Shown here: piece after piece, positions 22,991 through 31,122 of the stretch | How positions within the stretch are numbered: the first letter of the stretch is position 1 | Layout: every line of letters starts with the position of its first letter | Assembly: GCF_938045205.1 (NCBI RefSeq) | Contig: NZ_CALIMY010000024.1 | Location: 1 to 32,009, forward strand | Origin: an uncultured Campylobacter sp. | Lineage (GTDB): Bacteria; Campylobacterota; Campylobacteria; Campylobacterales; Campylobacteraceae | DNA length: 32,009 nt | Direction of reading: 5' to 3' | Notes under the pieces: generated by a model | Told to the model about the DNA's origin: nothing | Seen by the model: only the letters and a program-made list of their open reading frames with translations | Databases searched by the model: none | Program-made: the position numbers and the translations under genes

Positions 22991-24286
22991 TTAATGCATC
23001 AAAAATACTAAAACGCTAATCGCGCCAAGCGTCAAAACGCCGAAATTTAAATCTTTTATCCTGCGCTGAGCAAGCCTAACTACGATATATGCGATGAAAC
23101 CGAAGCTTAAGCCGTTGGTGATCGAGTAGGTAAAAGGCATCAAAAATACTATAAAAAACGCAGGGATTAAAATTCCAGCGTCGCTATAATCGATCTTACC
23201 AAGCTCGCTAAACATCAAAACCCCGACCATTACGAGGATCGGATAGATCGCATTTGCGGGGATCGCCTTAAATAGCGGTAGCATAAACAGCGTCAGCACA
23301 AAAAATATAGCGCAAAATACCGCAGTAAGCCCCGTGCGGCCGCCCGCCTCCACGCCGCTGGCGCTCTCGGCAAATGCGGTGACCGTGCTCGTGCCAATAA
23401 CGGCGCCCGCAACGCTTCCTATTGCATCGGAGGTTAAATTTCTAGATAGTTTTTTCATTCCGTCTTTGCTGTTCTCTCCAAAAAGCCCCGCGCGGTTTCC
23501 TACGCCGGTGAGAGTGCCGATGCTATCGAATAGATGCGTAACGAAAAATGTGATTATAAAAGGTACGAACGCGAGCTTTAGCGCTCCGGGGATATCTAGC
23601 TTAGCAAATATCGGCGTTATGCCGCTTGGCGCGCTTACTATGCCATGCGGTGCGGGCGAAATTCCAGCCACCCACGCAACGCACGAAGTAATCAAAATGC
23701 TTAAGATAAACGCCGCCTTGATTCTAAGCACGAAAAGCACAAGCACGACCGCTAAGCCTAAAATTCCAAGCAAAACGTTTAGATCTTTTAAATTTCCTAA
23801 AGTTACTAGCGTCGCCTGACTAGGCGCGATGACACCCATCTGCTTAAGTCCGATGAAGCAGATAAAAGCGCCGATACCCGCACTTATGGCGCGACGCAGA
23901 TCAAGCGGGATAGATTTGATAACCCAAACGCGAAAATTGGTAAACGAAAGCACGGTAAAAAGCGCCCCGCTTATCGCTACGATGCCAAGTGCGCTCTGCC
24001 ACGGCATCTTCGCATCCACGCACAACGCAAAGGTAAAATACGCATTTAGCCCCATGCCGACGCTAAGCGCGACGGGGGTATTTGCAAAGAGCCCGTTAAA
24101 TAGCGTCGCGATTATCGTAATAAGCGCGGTTGCCGTAACCAGCGCATCAAACGGCATACCTGCGATGCTCATAATGTTAGCGTTTACCGGCACGATGTAA
24201 ATCATCGCCAAAAACGTAGTAAGCCCTGCGATAAGCTCCTGCCTTACCGACGTTTTTGCCGCGGCGAGATGAAAGAATTTCTCCAC
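22991..24286 (-). CDS. AzgA/NCS2-type purine permease
   Basis: A 431-residue inner-membrane transporter of the AzgA-like (COG2252) nucleobase family, importing adenine, guanine or hypoxanthine with protons. Features are the N-terminal RQELIAGLTTFLAMIYI, the signature GMGLNAYFTF near 77-86, the second conserved stretch FFVTHLFDSIGTLTGVGNRAGL, and GTSTVTAFAESASGVEAGGRTGL; about 12-14 helices. The start is GTG (24284-24286) with a strong AAAGGAGG 5 nt upstream. It sits 18 nt after mqnE and 15 nt before the phosphoribosyltransferase, so uptake and salvage are encoded together, perhaps linked to adenine released in futalosine metabolism. Confidence 0.92.
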   Translation of the reverse strand: MEKFFHLAAAKTSVRQELIAGLTTFLAMIYIVPVNANIMSIAGMPFDALVTATALITIIATLFNGLFANTPVALSVGMGLNAYFTFALCVDAKMPWQSALGIVAISGALFTVLSFTNFRVWVIKSIPLDLRRAISAGIGAFICFIGLKQMGVIAPSQATLVTLGNLKDLNVLLGILGLAVVLVLFVLRIKAAFILSILITSCVAWVAGISPAPHGIVSAPSGITPIFAKLDIPGALKLAFVPFIITFFVTHLFDSIGTLTGVGNRAGLFGENSKDGMKKLSRNLTSDAIGSVAGAVIGTSTVTAFAESASGVEAGGRTGLTAVFCAIFFVLTLFMLPLFKAIPANAIYPILVMVGVLMFSELGKIDYSDAGILIPAFFIVFLMPFTYSITNGLSFGFIAYIVVRLAQRRIKDLNFGVLTLGAISVLVFLMH

Positions 24287-24304
24287 TTGCTCCTCCTTTA
24301 GAAT

Positions 24305-25387
24305 TTATTCGTAAATTTCGATCTGATTATATAAGCTGTCGCGCTCTACGGGCACAAAGCCTGCGGTGCTGATCATATCGATAAAATCGCGCTTACTCTG
24401 CCCTTTTTTGCTGCCGGCGCCAGCGCTGCTTTGAATGCTTTCGTTCTCGATCGTGCCGTCAAGATCGTCCGCGCCGAAATCCTGCGCCACAAGAGCTAAG
24501 CTTAACGTCGAGGTCGCCCAGTAAGCCTTGATATGCGCGACGTTGTCGAGTAAAATTCTACTAATCGCGATCGTTTTTAAAATTTCGACCGAGCCCAAAA
24601 AGCCCTTCACGTCCAGATAGTTGTTCTCGCGCTGATACACGAGCGGGATGAAGGCGTTGAAACCGCCGCCGTTAGCGTGAGAGAGGCTCTCATCTTGCAG
24701 CGCGCGGATGCGCAAGATGTGATCGATACGGTGAGCGCGGTTTTCGATATGGCCAAAGAGCATCGTGGCGTTGCTCTGACGCCCGCGCGCATGCCACAGC
24801 GAGTGGATTTGCAGCCACTGCTCACTTGAGACCTTGCCTTTGCAAATTTTATCCCTGATCCATTCGTCAAAAATTTCGGCACCGCCCCCAGGCATCGAAT
24901 CCACGCCGCTTTGCATCATCAGCCCTATCGTCTCTTCGTAGCCCATCTTCCACTTTCGCCGCCAGTAATCAATCTCCGCCGCGGTCATCGCCTTGATATG
25001 CAGAAGCGGATATTTTTGCTTTATCGCTTTGAAAATTCCCAAATATTGCTGCGGCGTAACGAACGGATTGTGCGAGCTTACGATATGAATCTCCTTCGTG
25101 CCGCGCGCTACGGTCTCGTCCACGATACGCATGATCTCATCATCGCTCATCGTGTAGGCGTTTTCGTTCTTGCGGTGCGCCGAAAATGCGCAAAATTTAC
25201 AGGTATCTGCGCATAAATTCGAAGGATTTATATGACGATTTGCGTTGAAATAGACGTTTTTGCCGTTTTTTTCTTTGCGAATAGCAAAGGCGAATTTGCC
25301 CAGATCGAAAAGATCCAAATCCCATAATTTCACGCCGTCTTCGTAATTTAATCTCTCGCCGCATTGTAGTTTTTCTAAAATTTCCAT
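24305..25387 (-). CDS. mqnE: Aminofutalosine synthase (radical SAM)
   Basis: A cytosolic radical SAM enzyme that joins 3-[(1-carboxyvinyl)oxy]benzoate to SAM-derived adenosine, giving aminofutalosine in the menaquinone route. 360 residues. The iron-sulfur motif is C59-x3-C63-x2-C66 (CADTCKFC), followed by AFSAHRKNENAYTMS, typical of MqnE. Later MMQSGVDSMPGGGAE and ATMLFGH are also MqnE-like. MqnC, the closest paralogue, is the main alternative but lacks this HRKNENAY pattern. It is the first gene of the series with the permease and phosphoribosyltransferase. A -10 TATAAT lies about 28 nt upstream. Confidence 0.92.
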   Translation of the reverse strand: MEILEKLQCGERLNYEDGVKLWDLDLFDLGKFAFAIRKEKNGKNVYFNANRHINPSNLCADTCKFCAFSAHRKNENAYTMSDDEIMRIVDETVARGTKEIHIVSSHNPFVTPQQYLGIFKAIKQKYPLLHIKAMTAAEIDYWRRKWKMGYEETIGLMMQSGVDSMPGGGAEIFDEWIRDKICKGKVSSEQWLQIHSLWHARGRQSNATMLFGHIENRAHRIDHILRIRALQDESLSHANGGGFNAFIPLVYQRENNYLDVKGFLGSVEILKTIAISRILLDNVAHIKAYWATSTLSLALVAQDFGADDLDGTIENESIQSSAGAGSKKGQSKRDFIDMISTAGFVPVERDSLYNQIEIYE

Positions 25388-25413
25388 CGATTTCCCAAGC
25401 CAAATTTTGTGCT

Positions 25414-25425
25414 AATTATATAATT
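25414..25425. promoter_or_regulatory. Palindromic back-to-back -10 elements between mqnE and glmS
   Basis: The perfect 12-bp palindrome AATTATATAATT contains TATAAT on both strands (minus 25415-25420, plus 25419-25424). The minus copy would start mqnE transcripts about 20 nt before its ATG. The plus copy would give a glmS leader of about 100 nt. Campylobacter sigma-70 promoters depend mainly on the -10 box, so no clear -35 is expected. A second weaker plus-strand box, TAGTAAAAT near 25490, is closer to glmS. Confidence 0.55.
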
Positions 25426-25528
25426 TTTTGCTTACAAAACGGATAAGCGGACTAAATTTAGAGCCGAATTTCGTTAATTTAAAATAGCGTAGTAAAATGG
25501 GCACTAAATTTTAAATAAGGAAAGCAAA

Positions 25529-27346
25529 ATGTGTGGAATCGTAGGCTACATCGGAAATGAAGAGAAGAAAAAAATCATAATAAACGGACTGAAGGAACTC
25601 GAGTATCGCGGATACGATAGCGCTGGGCTTGCTGTGATGGACGAGAGTGCGAATATAAAGTATTTCAAAGCGGTCGGCAAGCTTAATAATCTCGAAGAAA
25701 AGATGAAAGATTTCACTTCGCAAGGCTTTGGCGTTGCGATCGGACATACTCGCTGGGCGACGCACGGAAAGCCCACCGAGCTTAACGCGCATCCGCATTT
25801 TGGAGATTTTAGCTTCGTCGTGCATAACGGTATCATCGAAAACTACATCGAGCTAAAGGACGAGCTCGAAGCGGACGGCGTGAAATTTTTAAGCCAGACC
25901 GATACCGAAGTAATCGTGCATCTTTTTGAAAAAAATTTCAAGGCTAGTAACGACGCATTTAAGGCGTACGAAGCCACAATTAAACGACTAAAAGGCGCAT
26001 ACGCAACGCTTTTGATCACAAAGGCAGCACCCGGAGAAATTTTCTTTGCTAAAAACGCAGCTCCGCTCATTGTCGCAAAAAACGATAAAAACGAAATTTT
26101 CTTTAGCTCCTCAGACGCTCCACTCATCGGGCTTGCGAATACGGCTGCGTATCTGGACGATCAAATTTACGGCGTTGCCAAGCTTGGACAAATAGACATT
26201 TTTAAAAACTCTAAACCGCATAATTGCGCCTTTAGTGAGCTTCCGAAGGATAAAGGCTACGCGCAAAAAGAGGGCTTTAGATTTTTTATGGAAAAAGAAA
26301 TTTACGAGCAAGCGCAAGTCGTAACCGAAGCGATGATGGGGCGCGTGATCAAGGGCGGTAAGATAAAATTTGACGAACTTGATGCGGCGATGTTTGAGGG
26401 TATCGACGAGGTCGTGCTATGCGCCTGCGGCACGAGCTATCACGCCGCGCTCGTAAGCTCGTATCTTTTCGAGCGCATCGCTAAAATCCGCACAAAAGTA
26501 GAAGTTGCCAGCGAATTCCGCTACAAGGAGCCATTTTTAAACAAGAATTCCTTATTTATCGTGATCTCGCAAAGTGGCGAGACCGCCGATACATTAGAGG
26601 CGCTGCATATCGCTAAAAAAGCCGGTCTTAGGACGCTTGCGATCTGCAATGTCGATAACAGCTCAATCGTGCGCATGGCAGGCAGCGTGATCCTCACCCG
26701 CGCGGGCATCGAAAAGGGTGTGGCATCTACGAAGGCCTTTGCGACACAGGTTATGGTGCTATGGATGTTCGTCGTGTATCTTGCTAATCTGCGCGAAGTC
26801 ATCTCGGCGCGCACGAATTCCGCTGAAATTTCGGCGATGCTTCATATCCCGCAAATTTTAAAGATCAAAGACGGCTTGCAGGATAAAATTTACCGTATGA
26901 GCAAGCACTATCTGCACGGACACGGCTTTTTCTTTATCGGTCGCGATATTTTCTATCCGCTCGCTCTTGAGGGCGCGCTCAAGCTCAAAGAGATCTCCTA
27001 TCTGCACGCGGAGGGCTATCCGAGCGGCGAGATGAAGCACGGTCCGATCGCTCTTGCGGATTCCAACCTTTTTACGATCGCGTTAATGCCTAAAAATACG
27101 CTTTATGAAAAAACCAAAAGCAATGTCGAAGAGCTTGCCGCGCGCGATGCGTATATTTTAGCCATCAGCCCGGAAGAACCAGAGATCGCGGATGATTTTA
27201 TCAAAACGAACGAGCAGAGCCACGCGATGAGCGAGTTTTTTGAGATGATGATAATTTTACAAATTCTAGCTCTTGAAATCTCCGTCAGACTTGGCAATGA
27301 CGTGGATATGCCGCGAAATTTAGCCAAAAGCGTCACCGTAGAATAA
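25529..27346 (+). CDS. glmS: Glutamine-fructose-6-phosphate aminotransferase (isomerising)
   Basis: A cytosolic enzyme making glucosamine-6-phosphate from fructose-6-phosphate and glutamine, the entry to peptidoglycan and LOS amino sugars. 605 residues, full length. The N-terminal glutaminase domain begins MCGIVGYIG with the nucleophile C2, and HTRWATHG near 74-81. Two SIS domains follow, with CGTSYHAALV and SQSGETADTLEAL in the first, and AEGYPSGEMKHGPIAL in the second. The C-terminus DMPRNLAKSVTVE is canonical. AAGGAAA lies 6 nt upstream of the ATG. No glmS ribozyme is apparent in the 140-bp upstream region. It is one of only two plus-strand genes. Confidence 0.97.
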   Translation: MCGIVGYIGNEEKKKIIINGLKELEYRGYDSAGLAVMDESANIKYFKAVGKLNNLEEKMKDFTSQGFGVAIGHTRWATHGKPTELNAHPHFGDFSFVVHNGIIENYIELKDELEADGVKFLSQTDTEVIVHLFEKNFKASNDAFKAYEATIKRLKGAYATLLITKAAPGEIFFAKNAAPLIVAKNDKNEIFFSSSDAPLIGLANTAAYLDDQIYGVAKLGQIDIFKNSKPHNCAFSELPKDKGYAQKEGFRFFMEKEIYEQAQVVTEAMMGRVIKGGKIKFDELDAAMFEGIDEVVLCACGTSYHAALVSSYLFERIAKIRTKVEVASEFRYKEPFLNKNSLFIVISQSGETADTLEALHIAKKAGLRTLAICNVDNSSIVRMAGSVILTRAGIEKGVASTKAFATQVMVLWMFVVYLANLREVISARTNSAEISAMLHIPQILKIKDGLQDKIYRMSKHYLHGHGFFFIGRDIFYPLALEGALKLKEISYLHAEGYPSGEMKHGPIALADSNLFTIALMPKNTLYEKTKSNVEELAARDAYILAISPEEPEIADDFIKTNEQSHAMSEFFEMMIILQILALEISVRLGNDVDMPRNLAKSVTVE

Positions 27347-27367
27347 TCGTTTTTTAAGTTCATTTTG

Positions 27368-27404
27368 ACTAATATTTCTCATTAAAAAATCGGGGAATAT
27401 TAGT
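27368..27404. promoter_or_regulatory. 9-bp inverted repeat just before the start codon of the downstream gene
   Basis: ACTAATATT (27368-27376) is exactly matched by AATATTAGT (27396-27404), with a 19-nt spacer. The right arm ends 2 nt before the ATG, and the likely ribosome site GGGGA (27392-27396) touches it. It could be a protein operator or an mRNA hairpin affecting initiation. Confidence 0.55.
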
Positions 27405-27406
27405 AT

Positions 27407-28540
27407 ATGAGACTTATCGGATTTATTAGAGGTGAAAATGTCATAGTCGCCACGGGCGGGGTCGAGTATAGCTACGAAATGCTAGGCGAGCGCGATCCTA
27501 GCCTAACCGACGGCGATGAGGTAAGCTTCGACACGCTAGCATCCAGCGCGATAAATATAAAGCGCGTCGAGGGCTCTAAATCCAAAGACCGCGTAGCGCA
27601 AAAAGTAACCCCACAGCCAAAAGAAGCTGCAAAGCAAAACGATGAAATTTTTGGCGATAAGGATTTTAGAGAAGACAATATATCCGAAGCGCCATCCTTT
27701 CAAAGCTCCACCGAAAATATTACGAACGATATATCTGCCGTAAAAGAAACGAAGGTCGCAAAAAAATTTAATAAATTTAAATTTAACCGCAAAGCCAAGC
27801 CTGCTAGTGCAAAAAAACCGAAATTCTTTGGATTTGAGTTCGTCCAAACCGACGATCTGCGCACTACGCAAAGCGTCGAGAGTAAAATTTATACTTCATC
27901 TATCCGTAAGGAGGGGCTTAAATCCATAATCCTGCCCATAGTGCCGATAGTCATTATTTTGATATTCCGCTCGCAAATCGCAAGCATATTTCTATCTTTT
28001 TCGCAGATCCAAGACTACGTCAATCAAGATACGGTTTATATGGTGATGGATCTGCTGATTTTCCTTAGTTTTGCGCTATTTTATCTGCTGCCGCTTAACC
28101 GCGCGATAAACCTGCTCTCCATAGCGACGCACGATCAATACCCAATGCGTCAAATGGCGAATTACAACGTCTTTATCATCTTGTGCGTCATCTCTACGAT
28201 CCTGCAGGATAAGAGCCTGGGGTTGGATGAGTTCGAGCAGATTTTCATCTGCGGCGTGATCGGATTTGGGCTCATTTCGTTTTATTATAAGTTCAAGGCG
28301 TTTGCGTTTATGTTTTTCAAAACCGCAGGCTCGATCCTATTTGCTCCTGCGCTGCTCGTGGAGTTCGCGGCTATTATTTTCATCGGCATCGGCGACCGCT
28401 ATACTGGCGCGTCGATGAAATTTATGGAGCTTACGGGGCTATTTTTTGCGAGCACGGCGTGGAGGTACATCATAATTTTTATCGTTATGTCGCCGCTTTA
28501 TTTCCTTGGATTTTGTATGCTAAGGCGGATTAAAAAATAA
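27407..28540 (+). CDS. Membrane protein with an N-terminal cold-shock-like OB region
   Basis: 377 residues. Residues 1-42 (MRLIGFIRGENVIVATGGVE then LTDGDEVSFD) have the rhythm of a cold-shock/S1 OB fold, though the nucleic-acid-binding aromatic motifs are not clear. Residues 60-165 are a charged low-complexity linker with a Lys-rich patch (KKFNKFKFNRKAKPASAKK). About six helices follow at roughly 172-198, 212-230, 252-268, 278-294, 305-329 and 352-372. I cannot assign a family. It follows glmS by 60 bp on the same strand, with an inverted repeat at its ribosome site; cotranscription is possible. Confidence 0.7.
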   Translation: MRLIGFIRGENVIVATGGVEYSYEMLGERDPSLTDGDEVSFDTLASSAINIKRVEGSKSKDRVAQKVTPQPKEAAKQNDEIFGDKDFREDNISEAPSFQSSTENITNDISAVKETKVAKKFNKFKFNRKAKPASAKKPKFFGFEFVQTDDLRTTQSVESKIYTSSIRKEGLKSIILPIVPIVIILIFRSQIASIFLSFSQIQDYVNQDTVYMVMDLLIFLSFALFYLLPLNRAINLLSIATHDQYPMRQMANYNVFIILCVISTILQDKSLGLDEFEQIFICGVIGFGLISFYYKFKAFAFMFFKTAGSILFAPALLVEFAAIIFIGIGDRYTGASMKFMELTGLFFASTAWRYIIIFIVMSPLYFLGFCMLRRIKK

Positions 28541-29213
28541 TTTTACAAAATTTTACCGCAGATTTGGCTGCGATGAAATTTTACTACGATAGAATTCCAC
28601 TCAAAATTTCATCACAAAATTTAGCACGAAGACAGAATTTAGCGGGGATTTGAAGTTTATCAAAGTAAAATTTTATCGCAATAAAATTCCGCAATTGTAG
28701 GCGCAGATCGCAAGCCCTAAAGCAATATATGTCTTTTATATGCGTTAACGCACGCTTACAAAAATACACCAATACCTGCGAATTTCGATGCAATGTTCTC
28801 TTTTATTTGATAAAAGCCATAGTAATTTTACATCGCGTCTGTAAAATCCTACCGCTAAATTCCATCTTTAAATCTCGCGCGCTCAGCACATATCGACGCA
28901 GAATTTTATTCACGCAATTCGGCGCGAAATTCAAAGCTAAATTTCACATCGCATTCTACAGCGAAATTTCAAGACACAGCTCTATCATAATAAAATTTTG
29001 CCAAAATAAAATTCTAATTGATACAAAAATCTAAGCGCGGATTCAAATAAAATTTAAAGCTACAAGCTCCTCGCTCCGCAGCTAATTAAATTTCATCGCC
29101 AAATTTTGCCGCGTTTAAATTTAACCGCGCGCACCGTATTAAAATTCCGCCCCGTCGCCGCCGCAGCTAAATTTAACTATCGCACTAAATTCCGCGCCCT
29201 CGCCTGCTGAAAT
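28541..29213. other. 673-bp spacer between convergent genes, dense in RAATTY words
   Basis: No credible gene; a 101-residue plus-strand frame at 28729-29034 lacks a ribosome site and any recognisable feature. By eye about 24 RAATTY sites occur, roughly one per 28 bp. A short hairpin CGCAG/CTGCG (28557-28572) lies 17 nt after the membrane-protein stop and may help terminate it, though no T-run follows at once. The composition matches the 2450-3058 spacer. Confidence 0.6.
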
Positions 29214-30380
29214 TTAATCTCGCGCCCCGTTTCGTGCGGCGTAGAATTCCTGCCTAAACTCGGCAAACCGCCCGCACATTATCGCCTCCCTCATATCCGC
29301 AGCAAGGCGCAGGTAATAATGCAGATTGTGAATGCTAGCAAGGCGGTAAAAGCTAAGCTCGCGCGCGCGAAATAGATGATTTAGGTAGCCGCGGCTGAAG
29401 CGCTTGCACGTGTAGCAGTCGCAGTGCGGATCGATCGGATCGTGATCGCTGATAAAGCCCGCGTTTTTGATGCTGATCTTGCCGAAGCTCGTAAATAGCG
29501 TGCCGTTGCGGGCGTTGCGCGTAGGCATCACGCAGTCGAACATATCCACGCCGCGAGCGACGTTTTCGACGAGATCCTCGGGCGTGCCGACCCCCATCAA
29601 ATATCGCGGTCGCGCCGCATCGACGTATGGCATCATGGCCTCTACCGTGTCGTACATCAGCTCGTTTTTCTCGCCCACGCTAAGCCCTCCGATCGCAAGC
29701 CCGTCGAAGCTCATCTCGCACAGCGCTTCGGCGCAAAATTTGCGCGCCTGCGGGTCGGTGCCGCCTTGGATGATACCGAAGATATTTTGATGCGCGTGCA
29801 GGCCGCGAGATTTCATGGCCTCGTGATAATCTATCGCCTCGCGAGCCCATTTTATCGTGCGCGCGACGCTTAGATCGATACGCTTTTTAAGCCTCGATCT
29901 ATCATCGCTGCTAAGTGCGCCCGGCTCGCGCGGCAGCTCCACCAAGTCGTCTAAAATCATCATAATATCGGAGTTTAGCTCATACTGCGTATCCAGCACC
30001 GAGCGCGGCGTGAAATAATGCATGCTGCCGTCGATGTGGCTTTTAAATTTTATACCGCCCTCGTCGTTTTTAGTGTTTGCGCGCAAACTAAACGCCTGAA
30101 AGCCGCCGCTGTCTGTCAAAAAGCTGCGAGGAAATTTCGTAAATCCGTGCAGCCCGCCGAAGCCCGCCACCACCCGCGAGCCCGGGCGCAGATACATGTG
30201 ATAGGTGTTAGCAAGGATGATCTGCGCGCCTAAAAGCTGCGCTACGTCCGTCGCATCGAGCGCCTTGACCGCGCCCACGGTGCCGACCGGCATAAAAATG
30301 GGGGTGCGGATCGTGCTATGCGCCGTGCGGATCGTGCAGGCGCGCGCCGCGCCGTCCGCGCCGTCTATTTGAAAATCCAT
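29214..30380 (-). CDS. tgt: Queuine/preQ1 tRNA-guanine transglycosylase
   Basis: A cytosolic enzyme that replaces guanine-34 of GUN anticodons by preQ1, in queuosine synthesis. 388 residues. D90 in FLTDSGGFQAFS is the substrate-binding acid, GIIQGG (202-207) is conserved, and the nucleophile aspartate lies in GVDMFDCVMPTRNARNG (D279 or D282). Zinc ligands are C320, C322, C325 (CDCYTC) and H351. The ATG has AAAGG 7 nt upstream. Converges with the plus-strand glmS pair; it is monocistronic as far as can be seen. Confidence 0.96.
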   Translation of the reverse strand: MDFQIDGADGAARACTIRTAHSTIRTPIFMPVGTVGAVKALDATDVAQLLGAQIILANTYHMYLRPGSRVVAGFGGLHGFTKFPRSFLTDSGGFQAFSLRANTKNDEGGIKFKSHIDGSMHYFTPRSVLDTQYELNSDIMMILDDLVELPREPGALSSDDRSRLKKRIDLSVARTIKWAREAIDYHEAMKSRGLHAHQNIFGIIQGGTDPQARKFCAEALCEMSFDGLAIGGLSVGEKNELMYDTVEAMMPYVDAARPRYLMGVGTPEDLVENVARGVDMFDCVMPTRNARNGTLFTSFGKISIKNAGFISDHDPIDPHCDCYTCKRFSRGYLNHLFRARELSFYRLASIHNLHYYLRLAADMREAIMCGRFAEFRQEFYAARNGARD

Positions 30381-30677
30381 CTTGATCCTTTAAATTTAGC
30401 TTCTTGCGCGCGCTCGGCGCAAAATTTTAAAAAGCGATTGTAGCGAAATTTAAATTTGCGGCAGGTAAAGGCGGGTAAAAATTTAAAGGATATTATGAGG
30501 TGTTTGCGGATTAAAATTTCGGTAGCTAGCGACCGACACAGCCGCTAAATGTAAAATTTACCGGCTCTCTTATAATTAAAATTTAATCGAACGTTGCGAA
30601 TTTAGCGAGCATGGCAGCATTAGACGGCGCACTTTATATTATAAATTTAAAGATGCGCCGAGGATAAAATTTCACAC
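30381..30677. other. 297-bp spacer between tgt and the Excalibur gene
   Basis: No convincing gene. A 17-codon plus-strand frame (30495-30548) has AAAGGA before its ATG but nothing downstream on that strand. RAATTY words are frequent. On the minus strand TATAAT occurs near 30640, far from tgt, so the tgt promoter is uncertain. Confidence 0.5.
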
Positions 30678-31028
30678 CTATGAAGCAAATTGTATAGCTA
30701 TAACGCTATCATTAAATTTTCTCGCACCGCATGAGTCGGCAGCGCCCTTTAAATTTGAAACTTCGCTCTTTTCATCGCGCGCACTAGAAAATCTGATAAA
30801 TTTATGACCATTATGACCGCAAAGCTGTTTTTCGCACGGCACGCCGTCGCCATCGCCGTCGGTGTGCTGAGTATCGCCTTCCTGTGCCCTGCCACACTCT
30901 CGCAAATACCGCATCGCCTCTTCTCAGCTGCTAAACTGCGAGCAATAGGTCTTGGCGCTGCAATCCAACCCCAAAGCAAGGCTAACTAATGCCGAAAATA
31001 ATAAAATTAGCAGGTACTTGAACGACAT
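30678..31028 (-). pseudogene. Secreted Excalibur-domain protein interrupted by an in-frame TGA
   Basis: Read from ATG 31026-31028 the minus strand encodes a signal peptide (MSFKYLLILLFSALVSLALG), then LDCSAKTYCSQFSS, a TGA codon at 30924-30926 (codon 35), and, in the same frame, EEAMRYLRECG, TDGDGDGVPCEKQLC and a 45-residue tail to TAG at 30678. The DGDGDG...CE block is the Excalibur calcium-binding motif. Relatives I recall read C-x-Q-x-x-S-C-x-E-A at the interrupted spot, so the TGA stands where Cys is expected. Either a one-base nonsense change (TGC or TGT to TGA) made a pseudogene, or the codon is read as selenocysteine. I see no clear SECIS hairpin. No good ribosome site precedes the ATG; AAGGAGAG lies about 44 nt upstream. 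The function of the family is not established; a secreted Ca-binding protein is likely. Confidence 0.75.
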
Positions 31029-31122
31029 AAGTACATAATATTTTATTACACCATTAATATCGTAAATTTAAACTCTCCTTAGAAATACCATATATTAAAA
31101 ACTTTGTCAGCGTATCAACATA

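Noticed and set aside
28729..29034. 101-codon plus-strand frame in the convergent spacer
   Set aside because: No ribosome site, no recognisable motif, and the DNA is the same RAATTY mosaic as other gene-free spacers.
30495..30548. 17-codon plus-strand frame with a good Shine-Dalgarno (possible leader peptide)
   Set aside because: Nothing on the plus strand follows that it could regulate, and such a short match to AAAGGA-ATG is expected by chance.
30804..30989. Plus-strand 61-codon frame that looks like a signal peptide
   Set aside because: It is antisense to the Excalibur gene, whose motifs and signal peptide are on the minus strand.
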